A program made the translations under genes and the position numbers. The notes below the pieces were generated by a model, which saw nothing but the letters and a program-made list of their open reading frames with translations, did not search any database and was not told where the DNA came from. DNA of 64,000 bases. Origin: Notospermus geniculatus. Taxonomy: Eukaryota > Nemertea > Pilidiophora > Heteronemertea > Lineidae. Position 1 is the first letter of the stretch. The number at the start of each line of letters is the position of its first letter. This document shows, piece by piece, positions 1-12,700 of this stretch. The stretch is from contig NMRB01000099.1 in NCBI GenBank assembly GCA_002633025.1, positions 419,145-483,144 on the forward strand, in the 5' to 3' direction.

Positions 1-266
1 CACATTCAGATTCTATCCGATTGGATCTGATCGACCCGTATTGGGTCTCATTTGCGTTTAGACGAGATTTGAATGTGGTCCAAAATCCACATTGGACCGC
101 ATTGGGTAGTGTTTACACGCAAGAGTTTTGAACCACAATCGGATTCGATCGGATCACATGTGGATTTTGCCTGTCATCTAAACGGCCCTATTGAGACTTC
201 TTTCATTTCAAGACAACACCGCAGGGGGAATTTTGGAGATCAGCATCATATGAAAGTGACATGGGG

Positions 267-3200
267 CTACATCCCACTTGCAAAGTTTTGCATCAAGAAA
301 TGGCACATAATCTTTTCACAACTGGTCGTATCGTCAAGTAAATCCAGCTCACCATCCAGCCTCGCATCAATCGACCAGTCCGCCAGTGAAGAGCGGTAGA
401 TTTGAAGAGGTTTAATGGCGCAGTGACAATGACAGGATTCTGAGTGACCTCCCAATGCCTCTGGGTAACTTGGACCGTGGACAATAACCATCAAAGCCGC
501 CTCTATAATTACTACAAAGGCTGCCAAGCTTTAGCCTCTGGATATCGTAAGAATACCTTGTGAATAGAGTGTCTGAAGACTCAAGAAAGACCAGGTATCT
601 CATGCAGTATGACAAGGCTACGTGAGCAAGGTTGTAGATCTTCACAGTGTGGTGACTGGAAGGAGGAGGAAGGATCATCACGAACTTCTGGAGACGAAAA
701 CCAAGCATAATCAGAGGCTCAATGATGACATGAAATACTTAGTGTGAACAGAGATCACGAGAAGTGAATGTGTGAACTGAAGCCAAGTATGGGATAGAAT
801 CACTGTTCAGACATGTCAGATGGTAGAGAAGCCTTGTGTGAACATATCTTTCTGAGAAGAAATGAGAACCCCTGTGTGAACACTGATCAAAAGCCAAGTG
901 TGNAACACATGACCAACATACACAAGTTCCCTCGGAGCCAACGTAGTTATGCTCAAATTATAAATTTTCCACGGATAAATAACGCACCTTTGATCTAGCA
1001 AAGGCAGGGGATTTTTGCCGCAGGGTAAAATCCGAGCCAATGGTCTTACAATGGAGAATCTTGAAGACTGCTATTGATAGGTAGGCATGCTGAGTCATAC
1101 AGTCGTGTTGGCTCACTGCTGCCGCTTTCTCCAAGTCGCTTGAAAGCACTGATGGCACAACTTGCACACTACACTGTACAAATTATGAAAATCAGGGAAA
1201 TGAAATTGAGAGTGAGATGTGTTGTGATGAGTTCTTGGTGTCCTTGTGCATCAATAGGGCTTCATTTTCCCTCATCATCTTTGGTGTCACATTTTAACCA
1301 GTGTAAGTTTTAGTAATGTGCCAGTGGCAGTGATGGTGGGGGATGAGAAAATTTCGGTATGGAGGTCAAGGGAACAAACAACAAGGCATACATGACCGAA
1401 GTAAGTAAATTCTAGAATAAGTGTTGGTCACTTGGCCAACCACACTGCAAATTCTGGGAGATCTCTGTAAAAACACCATCCTGGAATTCAGGGCTTTCTT
1501 TTAAGGTGCGCACCATGGCGCACCTAAAATCACGCCGTGGGGTGCAAAAAAATGTGCACCTATCACTCAAAAAAGTTAAAATTCTAGCAACGTGCTTTGC
1601 AAATCTGTAATGTCGACGGATGAGAGAGAGTGTGGTAATGAATGTTAAAAGTGCTCATAGTCAGTTCGTATCGCCTGAAGATGGCATTTCAATCGCTCAG
1701 TTTGAACCAATGTCAATATCAAACACGTGTATTCATGTAATAGTTCGTCCACATGTGCTGAAGATGGCGCTGCGATCACCATAGCGAACTGAGCGCCTAA
1801 AACAATTGAGGTGCTCACAAAACTGAGCGCCTGCAGATTAAAAGACAAGCCCTGGGAATTTTCAACACCAAGGCCACAAAATTGTGACCGATACTCTCAT
1901 ATCACACATACGTGCACTAGCCCTGCCCATTACTGTCATGACTGTGCACCTTGACTAAAAATACAAGGTTATAGCTTCAAGGCAGTCATTATGCAAATAC
2001 ACAGGAAGGAATTTGCTTGAATTAATTATTGTCGATCTTGGGATGTAAAGGACAGGGCAAGAAGAAAGCCTGCCAGAGCTAAGAGACACAATTCAAAGGG
2101 GAGTAAGTTTAAACCCTTTACCCTCTGCATAACAGGAATACAAGTAGGCTAGGAATACAAGTAGGCTAGGAATACAAGTCGACCGCCAAGAAACTCTGAC
2201 AGCACTTCTGTAATGGTATATTTATTATTAAAAGGCATTGCATAGCCTACCTCTCTCTGTTAGGCACTGTAAATGCCAGGGCCGACCGCCAAGAAACTCC
2301 GATCATCGAGTTTCTTGGTGGTCGACCCTGGCATTTGCAGTGATACTCTACAACACTGTGATTGGGAGTTGAGACAGGGCTACTCACAGAATGCAATGTC
2401 ATACATTTTCCACTTTTATTTCACAGAATAACAAATATTCTGACAATTTCAGTGCACCTGATTGCATTTTAACAACACCTCTTGGGACCTTTCATTATAA
2501 TCCAGAGTAAATGAAGGCAAATGTGGGCAACAGGATAATCTTGCTGCCCATTTTTTGCCTGTGTTTTCTTTGTGAACATTGAACATTAATCAGGCATTTA
2601 CTGCATGTAATAATACAGATGACATGAGTGATTCAATAACTTGACAGAAGGAACTGCCAAAGCTGTGTGAAGATTAGTGTACAATGTATAGTAAGCCTAA
2701 AATCCAGATAACAAGAAGTCAAAAAGGTGTTGAACTTTATACTTTTGATTGTTTTTGTCTCCAAATACTGTACTATTTTTTATACATCTGATGAAAACTA
2801 CCTCATTCAAGGGAAAGAAGTCCTACTCTCTCATTTTGTCAGGCCTTCTAGCGGTGTTCTCATCAGTTCTCACAGCCTCACTGTTCAGGAGACTCCCAAA
2901 AGAGGGCAGTGATGTCGAATTCTCATCCAACAATAACTCACAGGCTGATTTGGTAATTATTGTGCCAGTGTTTGAGGTAGATGTTCTGGTAAGCTGGGTA
3001 GAGTGGATTTGAAATACTGACCTCCAGCACGCATGCAAGTCTTTCTATGCCAAGCCAAAATGGGGTTAGATTGAGGGCCAAATCTAATCATCACATTTAA
3101 AGGCACACCCTCCCAAATCTTAGAAGACATGCAAGAGAGTACCGGTAGGAAAGTCATGATTGCGTGTGACAGCCAAAATGTCAACCAGCTGACCATTTAA

Positions 3201-5220
3201 AGAAACTAACTTGACAGCAGTGCGGCAAGAACTGAACTGCCACAAAAACGTCACATCGTTGGGAAGAACTCTCCCACTTCATGAACCATGAAGATGAAAC
3301 TGACTAAATAATGCGATTTAGTCTACCAGCAGCGCAAATCACTAGTTAGCCAAAGAAAAACAACTTCACCCACAGTTGGTTTGAAATCAACACAACTTCG
3401 GCTCTGTAGCGGAAAGTATGCCAAAATGCTGTCCACATGTGGGTCTATTCTAAACAATCCATCGACTGGAGCGATACGGAGGCAATTTTCCAATGATTAG
3501 CTCGATCAATCTAAGATCTCAACGTCAGACTTGATTTATAACTGGTGAGATGCCAGGTGAGTATAAACTCTGATCTTCAGGAGTCAAGTGATACCGGTGG
3601 TATGGTTTCAAAGTCTCTCACACACACACCAAATCCAGCACCTCTTGCTTCTTCCGACGCAACCTCCATAAACAGGACATCTCTTTATAACAGAGATCTA
3701 ACTTCAATCTCAAATTGATCACTTCTATTCCTTTTGACGATATGGTAATCAGGACATCCTTTGATAAGACAATGGCCAAGTTCAAACAAATGATCTCTTT
3801 TGGTGCCCACAGGTCGACATTGCGTCCTGAAGCAACTCGCGGCAACTAGCTTTGCGGCGATGGAAACAACTCAGAGTGACTGATCAGTTGCCGATTTTGT
3901 CGCCCTGAGTGCACTTGCATCTCTGAGCAACTGCCGGATGCACCACGAGCGTGCTGTTTGAGGTACATGTACATGTGTATTACTGCCAGTTGCTCCGAGT
4001 TCCTCTCAATCGTTGAAATGTCGACTGCGCCTGGTGTTTTTTTTTATCTGCGACGGATCCGTCAAGTTGCTTCAAGACGCAATGTCGACCTGTTGTCTCT
4101 TTGCTTATCTTCTGCCTTCTTCCAGCAGCAGTTGCGAATTGCCATAATAGATTTTTCTATGTTTTCAACATACCGGTATGCTTGAAATTGAATGAAATGG
4201 GGTAAATCAAGCTGATGGAGGTACATTGTACATGTACCGGTACCAGAACTAACTTTCACCACCCTGACTGCGTTTTGCTGTCAGAGCGACTGACTGAGTG
4301 AAATGAAAATGCCAAGCATCCATGATTCTCAGACACCATCATCCACAACACACGAACAGATGGAATGATTGAAAGCATTGAATGAAACACATACATCTTC
4401 AACTCCCACATGCAAGACAGCTAAAAGGACAAGAAGCAGCCTCTCTAATGAATGCATCACAGACGTGTTGCCATGGATACCACCGTGGTAACAATAGTGA
4501 TGTGGAGCGGAGTCTTACATGGGAACTTGAAATCAGTGAGGGTAAACAGGTGACAAGGAGATGACCATGAAACTTGTGAAGAGCACAAAATATTCAGAAT
4601 TTTTTCATAGTTTTTCAATGTTGAATTCAATACATGTTGTTTTACAACATTCATAGATTTTTATTACAACCTGTCACCTGTCATAAACCAAGGATTTCTC
4701 ATTGAATGTCAAAGATTTCGGCTCTGTGCTTTATCACCAGTAAAGACAGTTTTTTAACAACCTCCAGAAGAAATGCAAAGAGAAGGCAAGCACAAAAATT
4801 GACACACAATAAATAAAAAGTCAATTTCCAGAATGTTTGCGAATTTTCGACCCCAACCGGGGTCTTCTTCAGGCTGGAACTTTACAATCCGAAACTCTTA
4901 GAACAGACTGAAAGGTGACTGAAAGGTTCTAGAATTTCGGATTGTAAAGTTCCAGCCTGAAGAAGACCCCGATTGGGGTCGAAAATTCGCAAACATTCTG
5001 GAAATTGACTTTTTATTTATCATCCAGAAGAAATGAACTGCAATTCTCTGTTTTGACATCACAGTCACTGTGGTTGTAAAGCTGATTCAAGCATCCTTTA
5101 TGTGTGTAGTGTTCTTCCATTCCATCAGTCCTTAACTTCAAAGAGGAATTTCCCCTGTTGGGACACCTCTGCCAGAAGGACAGCCAGGCTCTCATAAGGA
5201 CACCAAACTTCAGTCCCAAA
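267..5220 (-). CDS. Tentative downstream exons 2-4 of the membrane-anchored protein
   Basis: Three minus-strand segments join in frame to the exon at 5941-6279: 5167-5220 (54 nt, starts FGTEVWCPYESL), 3022-3118 (97 nt, IWEGVPLNVMIRFGPQ...) and 267-460 (ends FLMQNFASGM, then TAG). Each has AG before it; the donors are GTGTCC (weak) and GTCAGT (good). Phases 0, 0 and 1 are compatible, and the joined product would be 227 residues. The 3022-3118 exon looks most protein-like. The weaker points are the poor donor after 5167 and an alternative reading in which exon 2 runs on 13 codons (VSQQGKFLFEVKD) to a TGA, giving a 144-residue protein. The intervening 461-3021 and 3119-5166 would be introns. No family is recognised, so the model is only a hypothesis. 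Confidence 0.3.
461..3021. other. Noncoding stretch with one TE and short tandem repeats
   Basis: I see no supported gene here; it would be an intron of the tentative minus-strand gene. It contains a single N at 903, a CAGGG-ended element at 1489-1854, three tandem copies of a 17-bp unit (GGAATACAAGTAGGCTA) at about 2130-2180, and a foldback around 2278-2335 whose arms carry GACCGCCAAGAAACTC and its complement. Confidence 0.5.
1489..1854. mobile_element. Non-autonomous DNA transposon, CAGGGCTT ends, GGAATT duplication
   Basis: The element begins CAGGGCTTTCTTTTAA and ends TTAAAAGACAAGCCCTG, so the terminal inverted repeats match over about 16 bp with one small difference. It is flanked directly on both sides by GGAATT (1483-1488 and 1855-1860). 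CAGGG termini are typical of hAT-like elements, though those normally make 8-bp or 5-bp duplications, so the superfamily is uncertain. It has no coding capacity. Confidence 0.6.
3119..5166. other. Noncoding stretch
   Basis: No supported coding sequence apart from the tentative gene that would span it. It contains the foldback element at 4809-5020. The rest is unremarkable AT-rich sequence with scattered TACATGTA and ACCGGTA motifs. Confidence 0.4.
4809..5020. mobile_element. Foldback element with GACCCC..GGGGTC core
   Basis: The arms are long and nearly perfect: the left begins ATAAATAAAAAGTCAATTTC and the right ends with its complement at 5011-5020. Each arm carries CGACCCCAACCGGGGTC or a close variant, so a smaller palindrome sits within the larger one. 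A shorter relative lies at 21417-21540. No ORF and no clear target duplication. Confidence 0.7.
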
Positions 5221-5940
5221 CTGGTTATTTCCACTCTTTTTGATATACTCTCTAATTACATGTAGGACACCTCTCATTAGTCCTCTGACTGCTTGTGGTC
5301 CCTTTATTATGATATGAAGATTCAGTTGTCTGCTTTGGGTCAGCTGGGGTCTCTGTAGACACAGCAGACAGAGCCCTTGGGAGGGACAACACAGGATTGG
5401 GATTGATCATCTGAAGTCTGGTCTTGCTGCTTTCAGGCAAAGATTTTTTCAGTTCTCAGGAAGAATTCTGATTCTGATTATCAAAACTTGCGAGTATCCA
5501 TGATAAGAAATGCAATTTTAACACAAACAAGAGGTTCAGCATGGCCTACACCCTGGCACAGGCACACCGTGGTAATGATGAAGGATGGCACTGGCAGTGC
5601 TTTGATTGAATGAAATGAATGACTGCAACTTTACACGACATGGTAAATGGTGTAGGGCCTAGCTAGGCAAATACACTTTGAATACCCTGAAATTACAGAG
5701 AGGATGAGTTGTTTGTGGCTGGAAAATCAAGTTTCTGAGCAGGATTCATAGGCTAACATTGCAATGCAAATAAATCTCCATCCTAAACTGTAAGGAAAGT
5801 AAGAAAATGTTATGAAAAATCTCATGAGTATGAGTGACATTTATGATTCAGATTGACATGACAATTTTAACTTCTATTCTATTCGAGTTCGACACCAGAA
5901 AAAGCACTTATCAGTGAAAATGCACGAAAACTAACTTTAC

Positions 5941-6279
5941 CTGCATGGCAGTAACTCCTAGTTCTTCACTCGTTATCTTTTTCAACTTCAATGAAAGCCT
6001 CCTGGCTTCCTTGCTGATAAAAATACCTCCAATTTTCCTTGGATCAAGATTTTCTTGTCGCCTGTCTTTGAGCCAGTCGTCGTCGGTCCAAACATCACTA
6101 TCGGCATCTTTTAAAAGCTTAGGATTGTTAAAATGAACCATACCCGACACACCTAGATCCCTAGTCCGACGGGAGTGATGTTTTACCGCAAAAATCGGCA
6201 AGTTTAGAAAGTTGATCACCAAAATGACAACTAAAATTCGGCCAAGAAAGCCACAACAACAAGATTGTGGGTCGGCCAT
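5941..6279 (-). CDS. First coding exon of a small membrane-anchored protein (unrecognised)
   Basis: The exon encodes 113 residues in phase 0 and ends at a good donor (CAG|GTAAAG on the minus strand, GT at 5940-5939). I chose the ATG at 6279 because its context (AAAATGG) is strong; an in-frame upstream ATG at 6342 would add 21 residues. The protein starts MADPQSCCCGF, then has a hydrophobic stretch at about residues 12-32 (ILVVILVINFLNLPIF), which fits a signal anchor, followed by a basic patch (KHHSRR). The rest is hydrophilic, with an acidic, Trp-containing segment (VWTDDDWLKDRR) and a basic helix-like segment (EARRLSLKLKKI). A type II membrane or secretory-pathway protein is plausible. I do not recognise the family. 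The region just upstream (6343-7000) looks like the promoter, with an inverted pair of AAGATGGC-type sequences. Confidence 0.55.
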
Positions 6280-6342
6280 TTTGAAAACAGCAAAGCACCG
6301 ATTTTGGCGTTGCATTTTCACCCGTGAATACTCCACTTCCAA

Positions 6343-7224
6343 CTCGCTATAGAATATTCAACACCTTTATTTCTTATGACGATAGGTCCATGATTGCTGA
6401 GACAGTATATTTGCTGCAGAGAGGCACGAACACTGCGAGCATTCTGCCCGAAATCCGGAGCTTAGCCACACATCAAAACATAGCATCGCCTGAAGCATGA
6501 ATGCCTAATATACAGAGCTGTCATTAGATTCAGCGGCCACTCACCCGCAGTTTCGTATTTTTCAATTAGCAAGTGTGTGAATTGACCGTCAGATGGCGAC
6601 ACGAGCTGATACAAGATTACATTCGGAACTTCCGAAGGCAACTGCTCGGCAATTTCCGTACGGTCGCATTTCCCCTCGGACACAAGTCCAAGGCAGCCAT
6701 CTTGAATGCGCAACGATTGCCGTTCGTTTCTGCAGGTAATTGTGCGGTTCGCCTCATCACACCTGCGCATTAACAAAATAGGGCACACAAAAACGTTGCG
6801 TTATTGATCAATAATTGGCAGATTGGGCGAGATACTGGTAAGTTTATATATAATATTATATAATATGGCTCAAATAATCCAGCAAATAAGGTTGAACATC
6901 TTAACAGGCCAAAATTCGGCCAAAATAGTTCCACGGTCGGTCACGTGGGTTTGTTGATAAACAATATGGCTGCCTTGGACTTGTGTCCGAGGTGAAATGC
7001 GCCGCCCAGTGACAGATAAGCAGTTTCGCCTCAGGTCGTTCCGAATGACAAGATTACTGGTGCATGCCTTGGCTTTTCTTGCGAATGAAACTAGCCTAAT
7101 GCAATTATCAAATTCAAACGGATACCCTGGAATTGATGCAGAAATTGAAGATGTGGTGTAACACTTATCAGTATTTGTATCGCTCAGTGTTCCCCCACCT
7201 TGTTTGGGAAACATCTGAAATGAC
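6343..7224. promoter_or_regulatory. Putative promoter region of the minus-strand gene, with 39-bp inverted repeat
   Basis: No gene is supported here. A 39-bp segment at 6666-6704 recurs inverted at 6962-7000 with about two mismatches; both contain CAAGTCCAAGGCAGCCAT, whose complement ATGGCTGCC resembles a YY1-type promoter motif. A CACGTG lies near 6943. Position directly upstream of the 5941-6279 exon suggests a promoter, but this is inference. Confidence 0.3.
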
Positions 7225-7594
7225 AGTGGACACTATTTGTCCCTTCTGTCAAGTGATGGCTGCTGAATAAGTCTAACAAGGGTGACACTGGTAAATGAGG
7301 AAAAACTAGAAATGTTAAACCGGCTCACCCAGTGACCTGACCCGAATATTGTCATCCGGGATTGTCATCCAGTTCAACGGCGATCGAGTCATTATTCCAC
7401 TCGTTCTGATCAATGACTTCCAATTTTCCAATTCTCAATTACCAGACGTAGGCCTATACCAGAGCCAAGAGTGTTGCGCAATTACCCATATAATCGGTAT
7501 CTTTGCAGTATTCATGGTATTTATGCGGTAAATCGACTCGAGACTCGCAACTTTGCAGATTTGTTGCCTAACTTTACAAAATGTATTTTCTATA

Positions 7595-8531
7595 CGCAGT
7601 GCATATATACCCGACCGTCGGTTCCCCAGTTCATAAAATTTTCTTGCGGACCCAACTGAAACTTCAACCAGTCGGGTCTCCAAATCATGGAGTTTCCTTG
7701 TGGAACCGACTGAAATCTCAATCAGTCGTGTCTCCAGTTATGAAAATTCTTGGGGAGCCGACGAGATTTTGGCCTACGCGACGGGAAGTTCTCAATCAGC
7801 AAACTCTAATGATTCCCCCAAATGAACGCAACGCATAGGTCCCAACAGCCTAGTGTTTGGCGTGCGTGGCTATCAAACTGGAGACCGCGGGTTCGAATCC
7901 CGTCACGACAGCTGCTTTTTTCTATCAATTTTTTTGTAGTTTTATTATTTTCTTGTCGATTGTTGTCAATATCGACCCCGCGTGACTGTCAGAAAATGGT
8001 GAACAAAACCTTGCATTCTTGAGCCGAAATGATGAAAAAAATTTAGGCCCCTAGACCTCTGAAAAATATTTTTCATCCAGACAGCAGCTGTCAACGTTAA
8101 CTGTAAAAGGAGAATATGGGGACAATGGACCCCGTCAAGAAAAAAATTAAACTGACCATTCCGATTATCATTTTAGGCCTTTGCAGTGCGCACTGTTGAA
8201 GTTACGGTGCAGAAAATTTTACATCACGGAGAAAAAAATCATTCTGCACGCATATACGACCATCGGGGCCGCAAGAAAAGCTCTGTACTGGGGAAACGAC
8301 GGTCGGGTCTCGTAGCTGATAATTTGGGCTTGCAGCCACGACGGGTCGGGGCTCGAAGATATTAAATTAGGCTTGCAGATACGACCGTCGGGGCCGCAAT
8401 AAAAGCTCTGTACTGGGGACACGACGGTCGGGTCTGCAAGACAGCATATTTACTTGCGGAAACGACCGTCGTTTCTGCAAGACGAAATTCATTACCTGCG
8501 GGACCGACCGTCGGGTAAATATCCCCAGCCC
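7595..8531. mobile_element. 937-bp insertion with TTTCTATA duplication, carrying a tRNA-like sequence
   Basis: Unit B reads straight through this position (20112-20130), so the 937 bp are an insertion in unit A (or a precise loss from B). The 8-bp TTTCTATA occurs at 7587-7594 and 8532-8539. The ends are partial inverted repeats containing ACCCGACCGTCGGT-type palindromes. Inside are degenerate repeats around CGACNGTCGGG and a pol III-like tRNA head at 7839-7910. An 8-bp duplication fits a hAT transposon or a SINE-like insertion. No ORF. Confidence 0.6.
7839..7910 (+). tRNA. tRNA-like sequence (probably a tRNA-derived pseudogene or SINE head)
   Basis: A consensus B box (GGTTCGAATCC, 7890-7900) and an A-box-like AGCCTAGTG (7846-7854) are correctly spaced for a tRNA, and six T residues follow at 7916-7921 as a pol III terminator. 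The acceptor stem does not pair well (5' GTCCCAA against 3' ACGACA), and it lies inside a mobile insertion. I therefore do not assign an anticodon and favour a tRNA-derived element over a working tRNA gene. Confidence 0.4.
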
Positions 8532-9509
8532 TTTCTATATCACAATGGCGCTTATTACAGTGTGCCTACAGCCAGTTTGACCATAAAAATTGAACTTTAA
8601 ATATCAGCGGATATCAGGAGGCAATTACCTTACTGGGTGGGGGGGGGGGGTCAGGGCAATTTAATTAGCGTCCCCTTCTGAACTCGGAGAAGAATGCTAT
8701 AATGCCAGCATCAAGGTCCTCGAATGCATCATTGTTATCGCATTCTATTCACTCCGAAAAAATGAGGTCAATATGAAACATTTAACTAGGGCATGTTTAT
8801 GAAAATACGCCTACTCGGCCTACCCCAAAATACCGGTATCTCGAGAGAGGTCGCGTGTCGACCAGGGTGGAGTACAGTAGGCCTACCCCGTCCGAATGAC
8901 GCATGAACACGACTTAGCTCAAACACTTGATCATTGATGTTCGGCCGGGTGTCATAACACAATGGACGGTGACCCATTATCAACTTGGGTGAGATATTAA
9001 AGAGTGTCGACATACATGTTCATATATGCTAGGCCTTCGCATTCCCGCACACGAAAGGACACGACCCAGTTTGGTATAGTCATGGGAATATTACATGTAT
9101 ATAGATCTAGTCAGATATTGATTTTAGGTAGTTGATTTTAGTCAGATAGTTGATGTGCAGATGTCCACCATACTAGTTTATACAAATCAGCCATGTAGTT
9201 CAAAGTAAGTGTATTTATTATAATCCCCCCCCCACCGCATTCCTCCACCTCTTGAGTGTTAGGGAAAACCTAGCAAGTCGCATTTTGGTCAAACTTGAGT
9301 TGATACCATTTTTGGACTCACTAGGTTTCGTCTCATCTTCTAAAGCATATTTCTCAAAACTGAAAAAAATTGACTTGCTAGGTTTTGCCACAACACTCCA
9401 GCGTTGTCCTCATTCCCCGGCCTCTTCCTTTCCGAGAACGGAACATTTTAAATAGGCCTACTTGAAGTTGCTGTTCCGTCCGTTTTAGCAGACTTGGCCA
9501 AAGACCTGG

Positions 9510-9659
9510 GGCCTGTTTCATAAACGCTAAAGGCACCTCATTAACTAATAATACTTGAATATGCTCGTTCTGGACTTGTGTCAATATCCAGTTTATTCCT
9601 TAGAGCATAAGCAAGTTTTATTAGTTAATGAAGTGCCTTTAGCGTTTATGAAACAGGCC
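9510..9659. mobile_element. 150-bp MITE inserted at CCTGG
   Basis: The inverted repeats are about 40 bp (GGCCTGTTTCATAAACGC and its complement, continuing through ACTAATAA). The 5-bp CCTGG is duplicated at 9505-9509 and 9660-9664. Unit B has the empty site with a single CCTGG at 22242-22246, so the insertion can be read exactly. It lies about 70 bp upstream of the receptor 1 start codon. Confidence 0.8.
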
Positions 9660-9731
9660 CCTGGCATTTTCATGACCATAATGTTGGATTGTTTCGTTAA
9701 GGTCTGAGGCGTCCCAACGTGCCTGCCTGCA

Positions 9732-12700
9732 ATGAATGCACCAACCACTGCGGTGATCTTCCTTGTCTTTTGTCTGGCTATCGTTCATCCAGCCCAGTCA
9801 TATCGTTGTAAAAAGAACGGTAAGTATATCATTGAAGAGTTGGCAGCACACTTCCGATTTGTAAATAGTACCGATTTCGTCGTACATGTACATTCGCTGC
9901 GCATGTTTTGCATGGGGAGGTGCTTGCCATTGGAAAGACGAGCTGACAAGCGGCATCCTCCCGCAACAGGGTCTCCGCTCGCACACAAGGCTCGTGCGAG
10001 TGGATGAAGAGGAGCAAAGGTAATGACCCCTGCGGCAGGAGGGTGGCAAACGGCGATTCGGCCTATCATCCGATGAAACCATGGTGAATACCAATTTATC
10101 CGCATTTGAGTCTCACCCCCGAAGATCACTCGGGGTGTTCTGCAATACTAGGGAGTTTTCGCAAAGCCCCCGAAACGCCAACGCGAACGCCAAACCCATT
10201 GTTCGTTGCCACGAAGATAGCACCGAACAAAAGGATAGACGTTCGCGTTGGCGTTTCGGGGGCTTTGCGAAAACTCTATACTGTAGAGCATTGTGAATGG
10301 GGTGTGGTCACCACTCGTCTCATCATGTTTTACTCGCCGCGTTTTTCAGATCCAACAGCTGCGCTGAATTGGACCGACAGCCTTGAAAACGTAACGATTA
10401 GATGCGCTGAGAGGTTTAAATCATTTTGGTGCTGTGCAACTGGATACTCGCGTATAACGTGGAGTCGGAAAGTATCGGCAGCGTCTCAATGGGAGACCTT
10501 CCCCTGGAATGGAGTCGAAGGGCGCCTTGACACCGGAGACCAGGGAGCGCAGGTAAACGGGCAGCACACCAGGCGTTATCGCAAGCGGTCTGAAGGCCTC
10601 TTCCCACCATGTGCATGTACTAGGCCTACGCTGCGTGAGATGCGCTGCTTCCAAATAAAATGGGCGAAGCGTCATAAAGCCTGCCGCACACGAGTGCAAT
10701 GTTGTCTTCGACGTTGCCTCCATAGGAGGTTTTTGTCTCAGCATCCTGTCACCGCACACGGTGCGTCAGCCGCCGCACACGATTGTCTCCTGTAGATGTG
10801 GCGTGACGTAAATCCGTCATGTTTGATCTGCGGTGGAGGCAAAAAATCCGTCCGCCTCTGCCCCCGACCACCGCACACGATCACATTTGCACGTATGGAG
10901 GCAAAAATCTCCATAGTTGGAGGCAAAATTGCACTTGTGTGCGGCCCGCTTGACGCACCGAAACCTGTCGCACACTGTCACTGGAGCTGTCTGCTGAGCA
11001 AAAAGTCAGTCGAGACCGTTTGCTCAGCAAATAGCTCGCTGTGTGCGCGTATTTTTCGGTAACTTTTCTGCCTTGCAAGGCCTTGAGGCGAATACCAAAC
11101 TTCCAAACTTGGATATTAGGCGAAAAACTCACCGCGTACGCGCTACTTGAGCTACGCGCTGAGGGCAGAAATACAGGTGGCCAGTGAAAACGCATCCTCC
11201 GTTCACATGATTTCAAGATGGTGGCCTCCAGGGCAGGTGTGAGAGGAATCAAAGTCCCCTTGGAATCAAAGTCCGGTCCTATTTTTCAGCGAGAGATTAG
11301 AATATATGGCTATGGAGACCATGGCCATTCGAATATAACCTTACAATAGCGGGCTATTGTTTGGCGGACTTGCATTCCTAGGACGTTGATTCCTGTCACA
11401 CCTGTATGCATAAAGGTGGAATAAGCTTCCAGGTATAACTTCACGTTATAGTAGGTTATACCTGGAATACTAGTAAGCTTACCGGTATTCCACCTTTATG
11501 CATACGGGTCCAGGGGAATGGCCGAGGAGCAACACCATTTCTTCCAATTCCATCTTGATCATGTGAACGGAGGATGCGTTTTCATTGGCCATACCAGCTG
11601 AATTTCTGCCCTCAGCACGTAGCTCAAGTTGCGCGAGGATCCTGAGTGTCCATCCGGGTGGATAGGATGTACCGATCCTCATAAACCCACCTAGCGGAGG
11701 ATTGTGGGATGTGCTTCGTGCTCGCGCCTCAACGTCACGTGATGCAGGCACGGATCCAGAGGGGGGCGGAAGGGACGTACGCCCCCCTATTTTTGGCAGA
11801 GCAATGATTTTTTTCAGCAAGAAAAATTCAATCACATAAAAAATTCCAATATTTTGCTCTCAGATGCCAGGAAAATGCATCTAAAAGCACTTAAATTGTC
11901 CAATTTTTCTGGGAGAGGGCCCCATGCACAGACCCCCCTTTGGGCTTCCCACTTTCGTTGTCCGCCGCCTCCGTCGAGCTGCGCCCCCCTTTCTGTCAAC
12001 CCTGGATCCGTGCCTGTGATGTACCGTAGTCTCAGTGAATCGGGGCGCGGGGGGGGGGGGTCGATGACGATAGCACATGCTTTGTTTTGGTAAAAAGTAT
12101 ATGTTGATTTTTTTGTACACAGCACCTGTTTTTGAAGAAAATGAAGAAGGAAGACGGTGGGAAATACAAATGCGAAGTTGTATCAGACAAGCAAAGGATT
12201 GAACACATTTATAATGTATACATGATGAGTGAGTAGTAGGCCTGGGACTAAAAACCATGGTGTAATACCCAGCCCATGTTCATGGTAATACAATCATACA
12301 TTCAGTGAAACTTGATGATATCATGAAGCAAAGGGTGCGTTGTAGGCCCACAGCTGACTGCATCGGAAAGTCCCCGAAACGCCAACGGCAACGCGAAACG
12401 ACTATCCTTTTGTTCGGTGCCTGTTTATGACATCAAAATGGGATTGGCGTTCGTGATAGAGGGGTAACTCTCTCTGAAAGGGTCGGTTTCCTCCTGCATC
12501 GCATACCCGCCCAGTATTGTGTAATGAGCCAAATTACAGCTCACGGTTCTCGATTCAGTGGGTCATAACAGAGACCAGGAAATGTTTGTACACAATGTAC
12601 TTGAATTTTGCAATACATGTACACAAATGCACTTTGCAATGCTGTACAAATCCGAAGTAAAATCTTTTGCTGGTCTTTATGTATATGACCCAAACATCTT

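Noticed and set aside
10106-10795. 229-codon ORF over receptor 1 exon 2
   Set aside because: Only 10350-10552 is real exon; both sides run into intron and transposon sequence, and splice sites and unit B define the true limits.
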